In this document: positions 59,518 to 64,000 of the stretch, piece by piece | Position numbering within the stretch: position 1 is the stretch's first letter | How the letters are laid out: every line of letters starts with the position of its first letter | The notes under the pieces: generated by a model | What the model saw: the letters and a program-made list of their open reading frames with translations, nothing else | What the model was told of the DNA's origin: nothing | Databases searched by the model: none | DNA from: Rhizophlyctis rosea | Taxonomy: Eukaryota > Chytridiomycota > Chytridiomycetes > Rhizophlyctidales > Rhizophlyctidaceae | DNA: 64,000 nt | Assembly: GCA_027596075.1 (NCBI GenBank) | Contig: JADGJC010000148.1 | Location: 1,939-65,938, forward strand | Direction of reading: 5' to 3' | Made by a program: the position numbers and the translations under genes

Positions 59518-62500
59518 ACTCAAAATGGTCTTTTTTTGTGGCGGGCCCGGGGCCGGATTTTTGACATCATTCCAATCTATCGGGGTCAGAAAAGCACAGA
59601 TTCCGTGTGGAAAGCGCCCACCTCCACTAGGTATATTAGCATATTCCCCACGCTGTGTGTCAGCTGTGGAAATCAACTGCAATGGATGACTTTTGCCTTT
59701 CACTCTTAGTATTCTTAGTTTTCTCTCCACCTGACTACAACCACCAGCGGCGTGTAGTGACCAACCTTTTGCGTAGGCGTTTCGGCGAATGAGGTTTTTT
59801 TTGTGTTGAAGCCAGCAATCAAGTCGAGAAGCAAACAAAGATTCTGCGTTGACGTGATTGATTACTTTGCTTGTTCTCCGGCGTGGCACACAGTGCCCAT
59901 AATTGAGGAGGATGGAAGGGAAACAAAGCCACGACCACTTTGAGGAAAGCTCAGCCGGTCAAACTCGGGTTGATATATATCCGCCTCTCAAAGCCTGTTT
60001 TGATACAGGTGCGTTGATCACGCTCGATGTGGACGGGATGGTGAGCAGTTGAATGAAGGAAGAGCGGGTTGGGGCATTACAGAACATGCCGTTGAAGGGT
60101 TTCAGAGGTGAATGCGTTATCACACCATTGGAATGCTCCTCACGCGGTCAAAGTCTTGTAGAGCATATTATACGCCATTGGTTTCCCTATTTTCCTCCCA
60201 TTGTTTCGGAACCTTGCTTGAGAACATGGGAAACGGTGGTTGGGCATAGTCCGTTCGTTGTGACAGACTGTGTCCCGAAATTCAGCGCTGGACCGAAGTG
60301 GGAATGACATAGCATGCAAGTACCTAGCTCGGAAGGATGTCACTGATATCTCCTTTCTCCGCGTCGCGCATGTTTCTTTACGCGTTGCGATTGTGATTGG
60401 GGATGGATATGAAGAGAGATGAGATTTTCTATGGTAACGTACGTTGTGTCTCTTGCCAGCGTAGGTGACGGGACGTGCTTGAGAGAATGGGTAGAATGTG
60501 TGAGGGTGATCAGGATGTGGCAAATATGACGAGCCCCAAACTTGAATGAAAGTTTCTCTGGCGTGCTTTCTTCACTCCATACTATCTTCAAAGATACTCT
60601 CTCGCACTGGCAGTGATTGGTTATCCTATGACACGTTTCTCGCATGAATGACCGTGAACGCTCGCCGGAAAGCGGAGGCAATCATGAAGACACTTTGATT
60701 GGAGAGATATCTTCTCTTAGCAGGCTGAACACTCCTTTCAATGCGTTGACAAAGGAAGAAGAAAGAAAAGATGCGGTGTGAGTCCCGAAATGCCTCGACA
60801 CTGCCTGATATCCGTGGCAAGGGCTCAGCACTGGTGGCCATTGGGTCGTATCGGACTTATCGGCCCCCAAAGTCGGTCCATATTCACTTGTCTGGTGCCC
60901 AGCTCAAATGACATCGACATCCCCCTCGAGTCAAATCACACACAGATTGCTTTGCAAAGATTGATTCCGATACAACCACATAGCATGAATGAAGCAAAAC
61001 ACCTCGCCACCCGCATTTTGCTTGGCATAGAAGGAACTTAAGTTGCATTTTTTGTCCCCACTTCAGGCCGGGCCACTTTGCAGAAAAGAAAAGGTTTCAA
61101 TGCACGACGACAGCATATGTGACGATATCAACCGGCTGCTGATATGTGTCATGGCTGGCGGCGACTATTCCGGTGTCCATGGGGATTTTGAAATGAGAAG
61201 GTGGGTGGGTAGTACGTATGGAGCTGAACGAAACTCAACGATGAGGATTGTCATTTGCATGCAGTGTTCATGCCCATCGGTCAATGGGGCAGGAGGGCGT
61301 TGTGGCGCGGAAAGTGAGAAAAAGGGGGGCCTGGAATGTCGAGGTTGAAAGCCCAACATTTGTCGTCCCATCTTATATCATCTCCATGGCGGATATCGAA
61401 TAGACACTTTTGGCGCCCGTGAAATCAAGCACTAAGCCATTTGAGTTCAGCATGATGCATCTATTGATCGATGACTTTGGAAGTAGACCAAGTACGGCTC
61501 TGATGATGTTGCCCAGCTATAGCCCTCTTTTGAGTGAGAGCATGACAACGGAGAACGTTGTGGCCAACATTCTTTCCCTGTCGTGAATGGACGTGTTGGG
61601 TAGATCATCTTTCGCACTGATCCGACTGTTGAGGCCAATGCTCCACGACGAAAAAGAAACGGCGATCTTGAACACACATATTGAATTAGACATCGGTTGG
61701 TTTGACCCGGCGAGTTCGATTGACTTTTGGCGGAGAGTATGAATCCCGATAAACAAAGTCGACAATATGAAGCCAACTTTTCGATGGGGCAGTGAGCAAG
61801 CCGCGCACACCCGCCAGGAACAGGTTGAAAACGTTTTAGAACTTTTGACTTGGGCAGCAAACACCTGACAGTTGACGATGCTGTTTGGGAATGGTCTGAT
61901 ACCACGCGCTGCTTTGTTTTTGTCTCTCTTCACGTCAGCGACGGCATTTCTTGGGGGCGTCGCATACTGATGGACAACTCTACCTATTCTGGGCGATTGA
62001 TTGGCAGTGTTCAGCCTAAGCTAAGAGATAGTGCAAATAGTGCAGTAGTTGCAGTCCCGGGTGTGTAGTAAACTGTATTGATGTGTTGGCAGTAGCCATA
62101 GCCATATCTCCTTTTATACCAGATGAGAATTGCGAGAGTGATGTACCAACCAGATGTGCGACTGTGCCGATGATGACACCGTCGGATTACAATGAGCCAA
62201 CAACGAAATGAGCGGAGTTACCTCTGGGTGTCGTCATCTACATTTTTGTCGGCATGTTCACCGCTATCATTTTTTGACCCGTCGCGACTTCCTTCCTGAT
62301 AGTGACGTCTTTGCTTCCTATCATCCACACCGGCATTTACATACAATGCGTCACCTGCATCGGCAAAAGATAAAGACGAAGCGAGCACATCCAACTGAAT
62401 CCCATCACTGATGACCATGTACGCGTTCAAAGCTTTTGAGAGAGTTCGCCCTGCTGACAGCATGGTCGCTTCGCCGCCGAACCGACCGAGTCAATCCTCA

Positions 62501-63696
62501 TTGTGTTTAGTAACGCCTGCCACCTTTCTTTTGTGAGAGAATGATGTCTCGTCTACCATATCGAATTGGCTCATGCCTTAGTCCCTTGCACATTGTGGGA
62601 CGCTCCATCATGAAGTGCACGTGGCATAGGTGTTTTCGACTCCTAGACGGAGTAGGCCACTTCTTCCATCACGACCATCATAGCTCTTTTTGCGTGGTTC
62701 CTGGAGCATTAACCATATACCCTCTCAAGGAGAACGGATTACGCGGCAGCTTTCAGGTGGAATGTGCTTACTTTATCATGCGCTAGTATGTCGTTGATCG
62801 TTCGTAATCTTGAGTTTGATCATAACTAGCTGAGTGAAGGTGATGAAATCAACCATCAGCGAGTACTGCCACTCTTTACCTTCTTTTCCAACTTCTACCT
62901 GAATAAAATAATGTTCGTGGCTGCCACAACAGCATCAGAAGCACTCCCAGTCGATGGAGAACACCAAAATTAACGATGCCTTGAGCCATCGGCCGATTTT
63001 CTCTCATGCAAAGGTTTCTGCAGGGGGTTCCAGACCCAGTATAAGCTCCTGTCGACCGGGGGTCGGCGGGCTGAGACAACAAAACAAGCCAACAAGGTGG
63101 TCGTTACAGCCTAATGTGCTCACATCCGACCTTCAGGTACCCTTGGATGGGTCCTTCATTCTTGTTCGCTGTGACATCGGTTAATTGGTAAAGACTAGGT
63201 GGGAAAGGTCGGATCTGGAGAAAATGACTCGAGAAGCTTGAGCGTGAGGAGGTCTCATTATGGTGGGAAGGAGGGTTTGATAGTTTTGCATACCTACGTG
63301 TAAGGTTTGTGCTGTTGGTGATGCATTCGAAATACAGGTGATATTTAGCGTACGGACCAGGTGAAATGCAAAAACACATCATGAGGTGTGAGCTTGAATC
63401 TGTCTCAGGGGATGTATTATGTTCTGCGACACTCGATGGTTTGTGTTGGCCTCCAACGGCATTCAGGGGTTGGTGCCAGACCGATCAGACCGATCGTTCA
63501 ACTTCGAAATTTCAAGATAAACGCCTCAAAGATTACATAGACTTAACAAGCACTTCAGGAACAAAGAAACCGGCTTTATTCATGAAATGTTTCGGTTCAA
63601 CTAGTACACATGTAACTACACGCATATGCTAAGAATCAGATATCATTGACACTCTTTACCGATGCTCTGCATCATAGATTGGGAAGTTATGGCGAT
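59518..63696. other. Gene-poor region of 4.2 kb
   Basis: Open frames of up to about 150 codons occur (for example minus strand 61447-61905), but without motif, codon preference, signal peptide or splice context. Nothing else stood out. Confidence 0.45.
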
Positions 63697-64000
63697 CTAG
63701 TAAGCGTGGCACTTTCCAGGTTTGGCGACAACGGGAACGGTGGTGTCAACGGGCGCCGCGGTGGTCTGGGCCGGCATGGTGGGGAGGGTGGTCTGCACGG
63801 GGACGGTTGTGGTCTGTACAGGGAGGGTGGTTTGCACAGGGACGGTGGTGGTCCGCACGGGCAGGGTGGTCTGCACAGGGACGGTGGTCTTCTTGGTCGT
63901 AGTGGTCTTCTTAGGGGTGGTCGTCTTCTTGGTAGAAATGGTTGTGGGACCTTGAGAGGTGCCCTCGCCTTGTGCATCCTATAGGGAAGTTGGGTTTCTC
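63697..64000 (-). CDS. C-terminal exon of a Thr/Pro/Val-rich protein (5' part beyond the window)
   Basis: On the minus strand an acceptor-like CCCTATAG at 63979 opens an exon reading DAQGEGTSQGPTT, then STKKTTTPKKTTTTKKT. Several copies of TTVPVQTTLPVQ-type repeats follow, and the exon ends VVAKPGKCHAY at TAG 63697. The composition is that of a mucin-like, O-glycosylated stalk or linker in a secreted or wall protein, here at the C-terminus without a GPI signal. The plus strand also stays open because of the repeat, but its Val/Gly-rich reading is an artefact. Upstream exons, and so the function, lie to the right of this window. Confidence 0.6.

Noticed and set aside
61447..61933. Overlapping minus-strand frames of about 140-150 codons
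   Set aside because: Two frames are open at once, neither has coding bias, and no splice-linked continuation was found.
63722..63955. Plus-strand Val/Gly/Thr-rich open frame at the right edge
   Set aside because: It is the antisense of a Thr/Pro repeat. The minus-strand reading has a sensible acceptor, repeat register and C-terminus.

Overview
The window looks like nuclear DNA of a filamentous or zoosporic fungus, most likely a chytrid-grade fungus (Chytridiomycota or close). The reasons are short GT-AG introns (about 38 to 100 nt, a few longer), a Cdc10-type septin, Nop9, a DUF6604 protein, an F-box-like ankyrin protein of the kind common in chytrids, a secreted protein joining REJ and GPS-like modules, and a GH5 cellulase resembling bacterial subfamily 1. 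The phylum is inferred from gene content; no marker gene proves it. Exon boundaries below were worked out by hand from splice sites and reading-frame phase.

Layout, left to right. NOP9 enters from the left edge (minus strand, 9 exons in the window) and diverges from a single-exon LURP-one/tubby-like gene at 4.8-5.4 kb. Two tandem paralogues of a 125-residue Rossmann-like protein lie at 8.5 and 11.1 kb, each with a recognisable copy of the same promoter. A decayed beta-trefoil-like gene (12.4-12.9 kb) and a 906-residue DUF6604 protein (13.2-16.2 kb) follow. From 16 to 20 kb there is a tRNA-Asp-like fragment with A- and B-box resemblance, a small secreted cysteine-rich gene with a TGA at codon 4, and an intact tRNA-Asp(GTC). 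From 20.6 to 25.8 kb there is a seven-helix membrane protein, a two-finger C2H2 factor and a secreted GH5 endoglucanase, all on the minus strand.

After a 5.9-kb stretch without convincing genes come an OCIA-like protein and a Cdc10 septin (31.7-34.9 kb). Another 5.6-kb stretch precedes an RBR-type E3 ubiquitin ligase (40.5-42.5 kb), a frameshifted ankyrin/transmembrane gene (43.6-44.8 kb) and the 1,123-residue REJ/GPS-like surface protein (45.1-48.8 kb). A 6.1-kb empty stretch is followed by a Vac7-like single-pass membrane protein (54.9-57.6 kb), whose first intron holds an unusual cluster of three-base-loop hairpins. The last 6 kb contain a MITE-like element of about 0.5 kb with 24-bp perfect terminal inverted repeats. 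At the right edge is the last exon of a Thr/Pro-rich protein.

The genes do not form one pathway. Themes are housekeeping (Nop9, septin, tRNA), secretion and cell surface (GH5, cysteine-rich protein, REJ/GPS protein, Thr-rich protein) and regulation (C2H2 factor, RBR ligase). The most unusual signals are the hairpin-filled intron, the MITE-like element, coding regions whose G/C strand skew flips every few hundred bases, and several single-base lesions (a nonsense codon, two frameshifts, a non-AG splice acceptor) that are either young pseudogenes or assembly errors.
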